Origin: DATBJG01 sp963790545
Lineage (GTDB): Bacteria > Acidobacteriota > Vicinamibacteria > Vicinamibacterales > JAMQPK01
Reading direction: 5' to 3'
Length of the DNA: 64,000 nucleotides
Assembly: GCA_963790545.1 (NCBI GenBank)
Contig: CAWBPA010000017.1
Location: 1,178,001 to 1,242,000, forward strand
In this document: positions 53,256 through 62,188 of the stretch, one piece after another
Position numbering within the stretch: position 1 is the first letter of the stretch
Layout: each line of letters starts with the position of its first letter
The notes under the pieces: generated by a model
What the model was told of the DNA's origin: nothing
What the model saw: the letters and a program-made list of their open reading frames with translations, nothing else
Database searches by the model: none
Program-made: the position numbers and the translations under genes

Positions 53256-55260
53256 ATGGGGAACAGTCACCGGTGTCGGCGGCAAACAGCTGAGCTAGTG
53301 GGCTCACTTGTGTTCGCCGCCGCTGCTGTAACCGTGCCGCCTGCCTCGCCCGCACTCGCGCAATCTCCGCCTGAAACCAAACAGGAATTTGTTGCCGGCC
53401 TGCTGGACTTTGCGGCAGCGGCAAGTGGCACGTATGGCGACGAGGGGCAACGGCTCCTCTCGGCACTTACGGCGATGGAGAACGGGCTCATCAAATGGGA
53501 TGCACAGGTGTGGGTGTACGAGACCGTCATCGCGTCGAAGATCGGCGCCGCCAATCCCACCATTGCCGCCGACATGCGCACCGTGCTGGGCGCATTATTC
53601 CTGGAACGAGGTCGACTCGACGACGCGCTTCGCGAATTTGAAGCGGCCGCGATGCTGGATCCGCGCCGCCCGGATATTCGAGGGTTCCAGGCTCTTGCGT
53701 ATGCGACGGCAGACCGCCCACTCGAAGCCGCCAAGGCACTGGAAGCGGCATCTCAGCTCGACCCTGGCGATCCCTTGAAGCCGTACCTGATCGCTCAGCA
53801 GCTTGCGAAAGCCGGCCGAACGGAGGAGGCCGGCGCTGCGCTCGCTCGTGTTCCCCGTGTTGTACAGGGCCGCCGGTGGGATCAGGCCAAAGGCACGAAC
53901 GGCGCGCTGCCATTCATCCAGTCAACGCTCCTTGAAGATGCCGCGTTGGGCATTACCGTGTTCGTGCCCGTACACTACGCCGAGGGCTTTGCCCTCATCC
54001 GTCAACGCAAGTACGAACAAGCGATTGCCCAGTTGCGCGCCGCGGTGGCTCGGGATCCGCTCGTTTCGGATCGAGCGATGTCCTCCCCCAGGATTTCAGC
54101 TGGGATTGCGGCGCTCCGACAGGCACAGTTCAAGGCTGCGATCGAACATCTCCGGGCGGGTGTCGAGCTCATCCCCGACTCATCCGAGGCGCATCGGATT
54201 CTCGGCACAGCCTATTGGGCCGATCAGACCTACGATTCGAGTGTCGACGAGCTCGAAAAGGCCATCCAACTGAACCCGCGTGACGAACGGTCGCGCACCA
54301 TGCTCGCGGAGGTTCTTGGAGAGGCGGGACAAGCCGCAAAAGCGGTGACGGTTCTCCGAGACGCCACCGCGACGATCCCGGACTCAGGCCTCGCTCACTA
54401 CAGACTCGGCCGTCTTTATCAAAGCCTGCAGCGTGATGCTGAAGCCTTGCCCGAGTTCGAAGCGGCGTTGCGGTTGAGCCCGGTAACCGGGCGTGAGCGG
54501 CCTCTTGGCCACAATTGGTTACCTGCGCCTCAATGCGATGAATTTCGACGGCGCCCTCGAGACGTACACGCAGGCGGTCTCTGTCGATCCCAATAATGCA
54601 GAGACGCATAAAAGGCTGGGTGACGCATACCGCAAAGAGGGGCGACAGGACGAGGCGCTGGCGGAATTCGTCATCACGCTGATGATCGAGCCGGCACATG
54701 CCGATGCTCATGCGGCGTTGGGGCAGCTCTATCTGTCGAGCGGGCGACTGGAAGACGCCGTGACGGCGCTCGAACGCGCTGTGGCTCTCAAGCCGGGACA
54801 GACAGAGGCTCGATACGCGCTTGGCACCACCCTTGTTCGCTTGGGCAAGGTCGAGGAGGGCCAGAAAGAGCTTCAGGTCTTCGAGCAGCTACAGGCTGAG
54901 GCGCTCGAGAAAGAGCGCAAGAGCTATGAGATCAATCTGGTCAGGCTCGAGGCCAGCCTGCGCAATCAAGAAGGCAAGTACGACGAGTCGGCAGCCCTCT
55001 GGCGGAAGGTCGTCGAGCAGGAACCGAATCAACCGTCCAACTACTTCGGTCTCGCGCAGGCGCTCAGTCGAGGCGGACAGTATGAGTCGGCCGTCGAAGC
55101 ATTCTTGAAGCTGCTGAAGCTCGAAGATCGGCCCGACGTCCATCGACAACTGTCGGAGCTCTACACCAAGTTAGGAAGAGCGACCGAGGCGGCACACGAG
55201 CGCGCTCAGGACGATTGGCTGAGAGAAGAATCGTTTCGCAATCGGGGAAACGACCGTTGA
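53256..55260 (+). CDS. TPR-repeat exported protein (one frameshift)
   Basis: About 665 residues. A signal-like stretch (LVFAAAAVTVPPASPALAQ) is followed by some twelve tetratricopeptide units, for example GALFLERGRLDDALREFEAA, AEGFALIRQRKYEQAIAQLR, LGDAYRKEGRQDEALAEF and LGQLYLSSGRLEDAVTALER. The frame changes near 54500: the second half resumes in the next frame with LATIGYLRLNAMNFDGALE. Between the TonB receptor and the CRTAC1 protein; its stop overlaps the likely TTG start of the next gene, so they are co-translated. Probably a periplasmic scaffold for the two neighbours. Confidence 0.82.
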
Positions 55261-56984
55261 AGACGCTTTCATACGCCACTCTCGCTGTCATCGTGGTCTC
55301 CGTGGCCGTTACGCGCACCGCTGCCGCGCGCCAGGACCGTCACGGGCAGTCGAAACCAACGACCGCCGGACAGCAGGTCAGCTTCGAAAATATCGGAGCT
55401 CGAGTGGGAATTGATTTTCAACATACGAACGGGGCCAGCCCCGAGAAATTTCTTGCCGAGACGATGGGGTCGGGCGGTTTGTTCTTCGACTACAACAATG
55501 ATGACCGGGCCGACGTCTTTCTGGTTGACGGCGGCTCCCTTGCCGATCGCCAGGTTGCGGGCCGGGCGCGCCACCGCCTGTACCGCAACCGCCAGGACGG
55601 TACGTTCGAAGATGTGACCGCCACCTCGGGTATCCGCCATCGCGAGTACGGGATGGGCGCGTGCGCAGCCGACTACGACAACGATGGGTGGGCCGATCTT
55701 TATGTGACGAACTTCGGGCCGAACGCCCTTTACCGCAACAACGGGGACGGAACCTTTACCGACGTCACGTCTTCGGCGGGTGTGGGATGGCCGTCCTGGA
55801 GCACCAGCTGCGCGTTCCTGGACGTCGATCGGGATGGAGATCTCGATCTGTTCGTGACCAACTATCTGGATGCCGGCGTCAACAACAACCGGTTCTGCGG
55901 CAACCCGACCCAACGGATCCGGATCTATTGTCATCCCCTCAACTACAAGGGCCTGCCGAGCGTGCTCTACCGCAACAACGGAAAGGGCGGCTTTGCCGAC
56001 GTGAGTGCCGAAGCCGGCGTCGCGAAGTACAGCGGGAACGGGCTCGGTGTCGCCGTCGGCGACTACGACGATGATGGGTGGCCCGATGTGTTTGTGGCCA
56101 ACGATGCCGTGCCCAACTTCTTGTTTCACAACGAGGGCAACGGGAAGTTCCGGGAGGTCGCTCTTCTGGCTGGCGTGTCAGTGGCCAGTGATGGCAAAGC
56201 GCGAGCTGGTATGGGAACGGATTTCGGTGACTATGACGGCGACGGCCGGCTCGATCTGTTCGTCACGAACCACGAGTTCGAAACACACAGCCTTTTTCGC
56301 AACCTGGGCAACGGGCTCTTTGGGGACGCCACCGCTGAAAGCCGCATTGGTCCTCCCACGCTGCCCCTCGTTGGATTCGGTACGGTGTTCCTCGACTACG
56401 ACAACGACGGCTCCCTGGATATCGTCATCGTCAACGGACATGTCGTGGACAACACGGCGCTTTTTCGACCCGGCTCGTCGCACGCCCAACGACGGTTGCT
56501 CCTCCGCAATCAGGGGGACCGCCGCTTTGCCGACGTCGGCGCCCTCTCGGGCCCGGGGTTTGCGGCTCCAAAGGTCGGCCGCACCGTCGCAGCCGCCGAT
56601 GTCGACATGGACGGCGATCAGGACCTGCTTGTGACGAATAACGGACAGTCGGCGGATTTGCTTCGCAATGATGGCGGCAGTCGCGGGCATGCGCTCGTCG
56701 TGCGCACGGTCGGCCGGAAGAGCAATCGAGATGGAATTGGGACGAGACTTCGCCTGACCAGCGGGACGAACACGTATCTTCGCGAAGTGAAGTCTGGATC
56801 CAGCTATCTCGGTCAAAACGACTTGCGTCAGCATTTCGGGCTCGGGCGCACGGAACGAATCGATCAGCTGGAGCTCCGGTGGCCCAGCGGTCAGCTGGAA
56901 GTGCTCCGGGACGTCCCCATCGACCATTTCATCACGGTCGTCGAAGGTCAGGGGGTGACCCGACGAACACCGTTCGCGCAGTGA
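55257..56984 (+). CDS. CRTAC1-family protein (FG-GAP/VCBS repeats plus ASPIC/UnbV domain)
   Basis: About 575 residues. TTG 55257 (TTGA overlap with the TPR stop) is followed by a signal peptide (YATLAVIVVSVAV). Six or more Ca-binding FG-GAP/VCBS blades: FFDYNNDDRADVFLVDGG, ACAADYDNDGWADLYVTNFG, DVDRDGDLDLFVTNYLD, GDYDDDGWPDVFVAND and DYDNDGSLDIVIVNGH. The C-terminal ASPIC/UnbV domain is GIGTRLRL..HFGLGRTERIDQLELRWPSG. Secreted or surface-exposed; function unclear, usually paired with TPR and TonB genes. A longer TTG start at 55215 is possible. Confidence 0.88.
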   Translation: MKTLSYATLAVIVVSVAVTRTAAARQDRHGQSKPTTAGQQVSFENIGARVGIDFQHTNGASPEKFLAETMGSGGLFFDYNNDDRADVFLVDGGSLADRQVAGRARHRLYRNRQDGTFEDVTATSGIRHREYGMGACAADYDNDGWADLYVTNFGPNALYRNNGDGTFTDVTSSAGVGWPSWSTSCAFLDVDRDGDLDLFVTNYLDAGVNNNRFCGNPTQRIRIYCHPLNYKGLPSVLYRNNGKGGFADVSAEAGVAKYSGNGLGVAVGDYDDDGWPDVFVANDAVPNFLFHNEGNGKFREVALLAGVSVASDGKARAGMGTDFGDYDGDGRLDLFVTNHEFETHSLFRNLGNGLFGDATAESRIGPPTLPLVGFGTVFLDYDNDGSLDIVIVNGHVVDNTALFRPGSSHAQRRLLLRNQGDRRFADVGALSGPGFAAPKVGRTVAAADVDMDGDQDLLVTNNGQSADLLRNDGGSRGHALVVRTVGRKSNRDGIGTRLRLTSGTNTYLREVKSGSSYLGQNDLRQHFGLGRTERIDQLELRWPSGQLEVLRDVPIDHFITVVEGQGVTRRTPFAQ

Positions 56985-57114
56985 CCATGCGGTGGGATGT
57001 CGATGCCGTCAAGTGCTCAGGCACTGCCGGTGAGCCGATTCTCCCTTTCGGCTTGTCGCGGCCAGGAGCGCTGCGAAGATGCATCGACATCCCTTCGGAT
57101 GGTCACTGCTATTC

Positions 57115-57176
57115 AGTACGTAGGGCGGGCCTTCAGGCCCGCCTGGCGGACCCGAAGGGTCCGCCCTACGTACTAC
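57115..57176. repeat. REP-like palindromes (complete GTACGTAG unit)
   Basis: GTACGTAGGGCGGGCCTTCAGGCCCGCC, then GGCGGACCCGAAGGGTCCGCCCTACGTAC: one complete two-hairpin element bounded by GTACGTAG and CTACGTAC. The cleanest example of the family. Confidence 0.8.
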
Positions 57177-57210
57177 GTCGGTGGCTGATGGCTGAAAGCT
57201 GATGGCTCCG

Positions 57211-57888
57211 TCAGGTTCCCTTTTTCGTGCGGCTGTCGCTGTGCCGGTTCAGCACGATCCAGATGGCGACGGCCGGTTTGTTGCCGACCGTCCAGAGCCG
57301 GTGGGGCATCTGCGCATCCCAGGTGATGGCGTCGCCTGGTCCCAATTCGAACGTCTCGAAGCCAATCTTGAGCCCGAGTCGGCCGCTGATCATGTACGCG
57401 TATTCCGTTCCTCCGTGACGGATCAACGAGTCTTCAGGACAGGATTGGGCACCGACCTCGTAAACGACATAGAGAAATTCGACTTCCTTGTCGGGTGTGG
57501 GAGTCAGCCGTTCCCATCGGACGCCGCCGGCCAGGCGAATGACCTTGCGGCTGTTGTGTCGCTGGACCGGATCGAGGGCAAGCCGTGTGGATTCGGCGCG
57601 GTCGCGTTCCCTGCTGTTCGGTCTGCCTTTGGCTTCTCGGAAGAGATCGTCGACCACGAGCCCCAGTTCGTTCGCCATCGAATAGAGCGTGCCTACCGAA
57701 GGCATGACGCGTCCACGTTCGACCTGGGAAATGAGACTGGGCGATACGCCCACGTACCGCGCCAGCCCGCGGACGGTCATTCCCTTCCGCTCTCGGGCCT
57801 GACGAAGCTTGTTGCCGAGCCCGTCAGAAAAATCTTTTGCTTGCCCGGCCCCGCCTTCGTCGTCGGCGCCGCGCTGCTTCGCTTTCAT
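57211..57888 (-). CDS. XRE-family regulator with C-terminal cupin sensor domain
   Basis: 225 residues. Helix-turn-helix at residues 25-80 (KLRQARERKGMTVRGLARYVGVSPSLISQVERG, typical Cro/CI). The cupin domain at 120-210 contains the sensor strands EFLYVVYEVGA, HGGTEYAYMISGRL and GFETFELGPGDAITWDAQMPHRLW. This class (PuuR/SutR-like) senses small organic ligands. It is transcribed away from the bicupin gene, and shares ACTTGTGTAGC around its own -10 with a site in the TonB receptor promoter, suggesting autoregulation. Confidence 0.9.
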   Translation of the reverse strand: MKAKQRGADDEGGAGQAKDFSDGLGNKLRQARERKGMTVRGLARYVGVSPSLISQVERGRVMPSVGTLYSMANELGLVVDDLFREAKGRPNSRERDRAESTRLALDPVQRHNSRKVIRLAGGVRWERLTPTPDKEVEFLYVVYEVGAQSCPEDSLIRHGGTEYAYMISGRLGLKIGFETFELGPGDAITWDAQMPHRLWTVGNKPAVAIWIVLNRHSDSRTKKGT

Positions 57889-57955
57889 ATGCCGGAGACG
57901 CTACACAAGTGGTCACGCAAACGCAACCAAAGGCGATAATCGACACCGATGTGTA

Positions 57956-58007
57956 TTGACACTAAACGGACACGCGATGTAACGTTTCTCCACACTTAAC
58001 AGACACG
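57956..58007 (+). promoter_or_regulatory. Promoter/operator with 16-base direct repeat before the bicupin gene
   Basis: TTGACA 57956-57961, spacer 16, TGTAAC 57978-57983. ACACTAAACGGACACG (57959-57974) and ACACTTAACAGACACG (57992-58007) match at 14 of 16 positions and are 33 bases apart, about three helical turns. Confidence 0.75.
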
Positions 58008-58022
58008 GCGGGTCACGCATTT

Positions 58023-58940
58023 ATGCATCACGTACGGCGCGCGCACGACATCCGGCTCGAACGATCGTACGACGGCAACAGCAGTCGGTTCGCGCGGTGT
58101 TCGCTCGTCAACGGCGCCGTCGGATCCGTCCACATGGGACTGGGGCTGTGCGCGCTCGACCGGGATGGCACCGTCGACATCCATGTCCACTCCTTCGAAG
58201 AAAGCTTCTTCGTGCTCGAAGGGGAGCCCACGTTGGTCCTCGACTCACAGGGACACAGGCTGGAACCGGGTGCCTGCGGGCTCATTCCCGTCGGGGTGCC
58301 TCATGGCTGGATTGGCTCTCAAACGGGCACCGCGCGATGGATCGACATGCTCGCCCCGCAGCCGCGGGTGAACGATGCCGATGACACGTTTTTCGTCGGG
58401 CGTCCCGATCATGCCGAGATATCAGACCTCGATGTCCGCGATCCACGCTCCCGCCACTTGTTTCGCATGGCGCATCACGACATCGTCCTCGACCACCTCA
58501 AGACGGGGGCGGGCGTGAACGACCCAACCGTGTCAGCCAGCATGGCCACGGCGCTGCTCGCCTACAGCGGGATCGCCGTCAAGATGCTGGTCGACCAGCG
58601 CCTTGGGGCGGAGCTCTCCACGATGTTCATGGTCGAGTACCAGCCCGGAGGCGTGGCACATCCGCACGATCACCCCCTCGAGGAGTCGTATTTCATTCTC
58701 GATGGTGAGGTCGAAGCGGTGGCGGACAACGAGCGATACGTGCTTCGTCCCGGCGATTTGTTCTGGACAGGCGTCGGGTGCATTCACGCCTTTTACAACA
58801 CGAGCGGCCGAACGGTGCGCTGGCTCGAAACTCAGTCGCCACAACTGCCCGCCAGGTACGGCTACCGATTCAAGCGAGACTGGGACTATTTGAAGAACAA
58901 GCTGGCCAGAAGCGCGGTCGGTGTAGGGCTTAAGGCTTAA
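58023..58940 (+). CDS. Bicupin protein
   Basis: 305 residues with two cupin domains. Domain 1: DIHVHSFEESFFVLEGEP..GLIPVGVPHGWIG. Domain 2: HPHDHPLEESYFILDGEVEA..LRPGDLFWTGVGCIHAFYN. Both carry the HxH..E..H metal pattern, domain 2 most completely. The length and domain pairing resemble ureidoglycine aminohydrolase-type bicupins, but the substrate cannot be told. Regulated by a promoter shared in design with the TonB receptor gene. Divergent from an XRE-cupin regulator. Confidence 0.85.
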   Translation: MHHVRRAHDIRLERSYDGNSSRFARCSLVNGAVGSVHMGLGLCALDRDGTVDIHVHSFEESFFVLEGEPTLVLDSQGHRLEPGACGLIPVGVPHGWIGSQTGTARWIDMLAPQPRVNDADDTFFVGRPDHAEISDLDVRDPRSRHLFRMAHHDIVLDHLKTGAGVNDPTVSASMATALLAYSGIAVKMLVDQRLGAELSTMFMVEYQPGGVAHPHDHPLEESYFILDGEVEAVADNERYVLRPGDLFWTGVGCIHAFYNTSGRTVRWLETQSPQLPARYGYRFKRDWDYLKNKLARSAVGVGLKA

Positions 58941-58947
58941 GCGCAAA

Positions 58948-59040
58948 ATTGTACGTAGCGCAGGTCTTTAGACCTGCCCGGCGCCTCAAAGCAGGCCTGA
59001 AGGCCTGCGCTACGATGCGCCGCTCGCAATTTCGCTTAAG
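58948..59040. repeat. REP-like palindromes
   Basis: GTACGTAGCGCAGGTCTTTAGACCTGC, then GCAGGCCTGAAGGCCTGCGCTACG. Between convergent genes. Confidence 0.75.
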
Positions 59041-59046
59041 CCTTCT

Positions 59047-59814
59047 TTAGCGTGCCGAGCAGGGTGTGGGATTCCACCCGGTCTGGTTGGGCAGCTTCTT
59101 GAACTGCACGGTTCTGATATACGGCTGAATCAAATACTGCGGGTCTTCGAGAAACGCAGTCACCGCCAGGTACTCCGTGCCGTCATCGTCGGTGAGACGA
59201 ACGAAGTACTCGGTCAGGACGGCATTCTGACTGTAGGGAACGCCGTTCTTGCGGAGATACCCGGGCCGCATACCCTTGGTCACGACCTTCAATTGGCCGA
59301 CACCCTGCTGCCCGCGCCCAACGGCCCCGCCCGGTCGCTCCCACTGAGCCATCGAATGTCCCTGCCAGCTGAGCTCACCGGCAGGCGGGGCTGACCCGCC
59401 GAGGTGAAACCGACGGGTTTGCGATCCCGCATCCGTGTCAATTCGAAGGGTCGTCTCGTTTTCCCAAGTGATGTGCAGACGTCCAGGCAGACGCATCACG
59501 CCCACGGCACCGTACGCTTTGCACTGCTCGCCTGCCGCTTCGTCTTTTGCCGGGTCCCACTCGTTTGCCATGCGCCGTCCCTCGGCGTTCAACGGCAGGA
59601 AATCGACGTTGCCTTTGGGCGGAGTCACCATGCGGTACCGCCAATCGTCGGTGACGAGCGAGACCCAATAGCCCGTAAGGTCGATCGGGGGCCCAACTGG
59701 CGCTGACGGCGCAGCACCTCCGCCTCCTCGCTGAGCTCCTGCATCAACCGCAAACGCCAGTAGCCCCATCGCGATGAGGACTGTCGCGCGTCGTCGAAAT
59801 CCGAACCAGTTCAT
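59047..59814 (-). CDS. Exported protein A2 of the B-MBL-A module
   Basis: 255 residues, signal peptide ATVLIAMGLLAFAVDAGAQ. Same blocks as A1: IDLTGYWVSLVTDDWRYRM, LPLNAEGRRMANEWD, EQCKAYG, GRLHITWENETTL, GYLRKNGVPYSQNAVLTEYF and EDPQYLIQP. The Gly/Pro loop of A1 is shorter here. The conserved core points to a single exported family. Same order and orientation as at 22876: B, then MBL, then A in transcription order. Confidence 0.75.
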   Translation of the reverse strand: MNWFGFRRRATVLIAMGLLAFAVDAGAQRGGGGAAPSAPVGPPIDLTGYWVSLVTDDWRYRMVTPPKGNVDFLPLNAEGRRMANEWDPAKDEAAGEQCKAYGAVGVMRLPGRLHITWENETTLRIDTDAGSQTRRFHLGGSAPPAGELSWQGHSMAQWERPGGAVGRGQQGVGQLKVVTKGMRPGYLRKNGVPYSQNAVLTEYFVRLTDDDGTEYLAVTAFLEDPQYLIQPYIRTVQFKKLPNQTGWNPTPCSAR

Positions 59815-59829
59815 CGTCTGTGTCGCCTT

Positions 59830-59972
59830 GTCGCCTCGGCGGGGGCTAAAGCCCCCGCGCTACGTGTTCCAGGTCGGCCTCGGCGGGGCTGAAGCCCCGC
59901 CCTACGTACCGTTTCGATTGTCACGAATCACAGGTACGTAGGCCGGACCTTCAGGTCCGGCTGGGTTGCGCC
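59830..59972. repeat. REP-like palindrome cluster
   Basis: CGGCGGGGGCTAAAGCCCCCGC, GGCGGGGCTGAAGCCCCGCC, CTACGTACC and GTACGTAGGCCGGACCTTCAGGTCCGGC; three or four hairpins in the 167-base gap between MBL2 and A2. Confidence 0.75.
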
Positions 59973-59981
59973 CAAACCCTG

Positions 59982-61133
59982 CTATTTCTTTTGGCTGAGA
60001 TTCTTATAGATCGCTTCGACGAACATCGCGCCGGTCCATGACGGATTGCGACCAAACCGCGGATCGTAGTCCTTGGAGAGTCGTGCCGCCTTCACCTGCT
60101 CGAGCGTTTTGCCCTCGCCGATCGCGGCTCTGACACGGTCGCGGATGATTGTCACCATGTCCCGGTAGTAAGCGACATCGGCAGAGTCGGCCAGCCGTCC
60201 ATGACCAGGCACGATCATCGTGCCACCTTCCGTCTGGTACTCGGGGACGGCCAGCTCGAGAATCCGGTTCAGACCATCGATGACGCCCTGAATACTGCCA
60301 CCGTGCTCGAGATCGATCACGGGATAGCTGGTCATCACGAAAATGTCGCCGGCACTGATGACGTCGGAACCCCGGAAGAACACCAGACTGTCACCATCGG
60401 TGTGTGCCGCCGGCTGGTGGTACATCACGACTCCTTCGCCGTTGAAGAAGTTCATCCTGAACTCGTTCCCGTAGAAGGTTTCGGTAGGCAGGCCGCCGGC
60501 TGATGGCGCAAACAGATTCGCGCCCTGGCCTGTGGTCTTCTTGCTATCGGCGCTCATGCCCAGGAGCACGTTCTCATGGGCGATGATCATCGCGTTCTCG
60601 CGCGCGAGGGCTCCACCAAGGCCAGGCCCGCCACCGAAGATTCGGCCGGCCTCGGCCATTTTCCCGTTGCCGCCCGTGTGATCGCCGTGCAAATGAGTAT
60701 TGATGATGTAGCTGATCGGCTTGGGAGGTGCCGGTGAAGCAATCGTCGCCAGAAACGTCGGCGCCGTCAGACCTGTGCAGCCCGCGCCGGCGCACGGTTT
60801 GGCAGGTGCGGACGACGAGTTGACTCGCGCCGCGAGCTCATTGAGCACGGTAATGACTTTGTCGGCCATGGGCGCGGCGCCTGTGTCGACAACCAGTACG
60901 CCATCCTTCCCTACCGACGCGGTAATGTTCGCTCCTGCTCCAACGAGCATGTACACGTTGCCGCGTACCGGCAGGACGTGAATGTCAAACTGGACCGCCG
61001 TCGGCGGGTCTAAAGACCCGCCGCTACTGCTGGGGCGCTTTTCCGTTTGCCCGACGCCACCGGCGCTTGTCAATCCGCCGCCGACTATCGCAGCAACAGT
61101 TGCCGCGGCGAGCATGACTCGCAGCCTGTTCAC
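59982..61133 (-). CDS. Periplasmic MBL-fold metallohydrolase (copy 2)
   Basis: 383 residues. Zinc motif HLHGDH (residues 147-152), then AAHTDGDSLVFF, ISAGDIFVM and VPGHG, and the same tail (KDYDPRFG..FVEAIYKNLSQKK) as copy 1. It is larger because of an insert at about residues 105-140 carrying Cys114 and Cys119, and because residues 35-44 (SSSGGSLDPP) are encoded by a REP-like palindrome. Signal peptide at the N-terminus. Its place between B2 and A2 is the same as copy 1's. Function unknown. Confidence 0.85.
   Translation of the reverse strand: MNRLRVMLAAATVAAIVGGGLTSAGGVGQTEKRPSSSGGSLDPPTAVQFDIHVLPVRGNVYMLVGAGANITASVGKDGVLVVDTGAAPMADKVITVLNELAARVNSSSAPAKPCAGAGCTGLTAPTFLATIASPAPPKPISYIINTHLHGDHTGGNGKMAEAGRIFGGGPGLGGALARENAMIIAHENVLLGMSADSKKTTGQGANLFAPSAGGLPTETFYGNEFRMNFFNGEGVVMYHQPAAHTDGDSLVFFRGSDVISAGDIFVMTSYPVIDLEHGGSIQGVIDGLNRILELAVPEYQTEGGTMIVPGHGRLADSADVAYYRDMVTIIRDRVRAAIGEGKTLEQVKAARLSKDYDPRFGRNPSWTGAMFVEAIYKNLSQKK
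61003..61026. repeat. REP-like palindrome inside a coding sequence
   Basis: GGCGGGTCTAAAGACCCGCC lies in frame within the MBL2 gene near its 5' end. Copy 1 has no such segment. Confidence 0.7.
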
Positions 61134-61181
61134 GTCTGGAACTCCTGAGGTGATGCGATTCCGGGACGTCGCGCGGGTCCT

Positions 61182-62015
61182 CTAGGGCCCGCTACCCGGC
61201 CGCAATTTGGCGCGAAACTCCGGGTACATCGTTTCGGCACCCGCATGAATGGTGTCATCGGGAATGCCGAGCCGGGTGGTGGGTTCCGTCAGAAACAGAT
61301 TCTTCCCCGGCAGGTAATGCGGCACTTCCCCTTTCGGCCTGCCTTCGTCGGCCGCGGTGCACGGATGCGCCGGCATCAACTGGTTGAGGTTGAGACGATG
61401 TTCGCCACTGCGGATCAAGGGCTCCGACAGATACACCGGATCGTGGACGATGTTGATCCACGTCAGGATGTCACCTCGCCGAATCCAGTACCAGATCACG
61501 GTGCTCTCATCGCTGATCTGCACGCCGTTCCGCCTGATGTAGTCCTCTTTCAGGTGCGTGGTCTTGATCTTCAACATGTCCCCGATCCACGTCCCTGTCG
61601 AGAAACCGTTCCAGGTATGCGGAGCCCACGCCGGGGGGTGCGGCCGTCCGTCGAGATAGATGGGCGCAGCCGCCGATTGCTGCCACTCGGCGTAGAACGC
61701 GACGATCTCACGGGAAACCGGATCGATTTCCTTGGTGATCCGCATCGCGGTCGGACCGCGATGGATGTAGGCCCATCCGTGGGGGCGGCACTGCCACTCC
61801 GGAAGCGATTGAATCGCGGCATCCCAGGCCTCGGCCCTGGCACGTCCGGCCTCATTGAGAGGAAGACCGAACCAGTCGCCGATGTAGGGATTTTCGGTGT
61901 TGTCCATGGCCCGAACCGGAGCCCACTCGCCAGAAAAATCCATCTGGGCGAATGCCGGTCCGCTCGGGATGAGCACCAGGAACAGGAGGAGAGAAACTCG
62001 CCGAGCGTTCCTCAT
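61182..62015 (-). CDS. Exported protein B2 of the B-MBL-A module
   Basis: 277 residues, signal peptide VSLLLFLVLIPSGPAFAQ. MDFSGEWAPVRAMDN, LPLNEAGRARAEAWD, EWQCRPHGWAYIHRGPTAMRI, IYLDGRPHPPAWAPHTWNGF, GDMLKIKTTHLKEDYIRRNG, DPVYLSEPLIRS. Clearly homologous to B1 and, more weakly, to the A proteins. Cysteines at QC and in HPCTAAD could be functional. Directly downstream of the third TonB receptor gene. Confidence 0.75.
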   Translation of the reverse strand: MRNARRVSLLLFLVLIPSGPAFAQMDFSGEWAPVRAMDNTENPYIGDWFGLPLNEAGRARAEAWDAAIQSLPEWQCRPHGWAYIHRGPTAMRITKEIDPVSREIVAFYAEWQQSAAAPIYLDGRPHPPAWAPHTWNGFSTGTWIGDMLKIKTTHLKEDYIRRNGVQISDESTVIWYWIRRGDILTWINIVHDPVYLSEPLIRSGEHRLNLNQLMPAHPCTAADEGRPKGEVPHYLPGKNLFLTEPTTRLGIPDDTIHAGAETMYPEFRAKLRPGSGP

Positions 62016-62043
62016 TCAGTCTTCCAAAATCTGACGTGCCCAA

Positions 62044-62142
62044 AAAGCGCAACGCTGAGTGCGCTGAAGCCGCTGAGGACGCAGAGGATCTTACCCAAAC
62101 ATTCTGCGCGCTCCGCGACCTCTGCGTCCTCAGCGTTGCAAT
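62044..62142. repeat. GCTGAGGACGCAGAGG palindromic repeat
   Basis: CAACGCTGAGTGCGCTGAAGCCGCTGAGGACGCAGAGGATC opposes CGCGACCTCTGCGTCCTCAGCGTTG. Intergenic between B2 and the TonB receptor gene. Confidence 0.8.
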
Positions 62143-62147
62143 ACCCG

Positions 62148-62188
62148 ACCTTTAACCTTTGACCTTTGACCTTTGACCTTTGACCTTT
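62148..62188. repeat. CCTTTGACCTTTGACC word repeat
   Basis: Five tandem CTTTGAC units just after the stop of the TonB receptor gene, same as 18128-18184. Confidence 0.75.
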
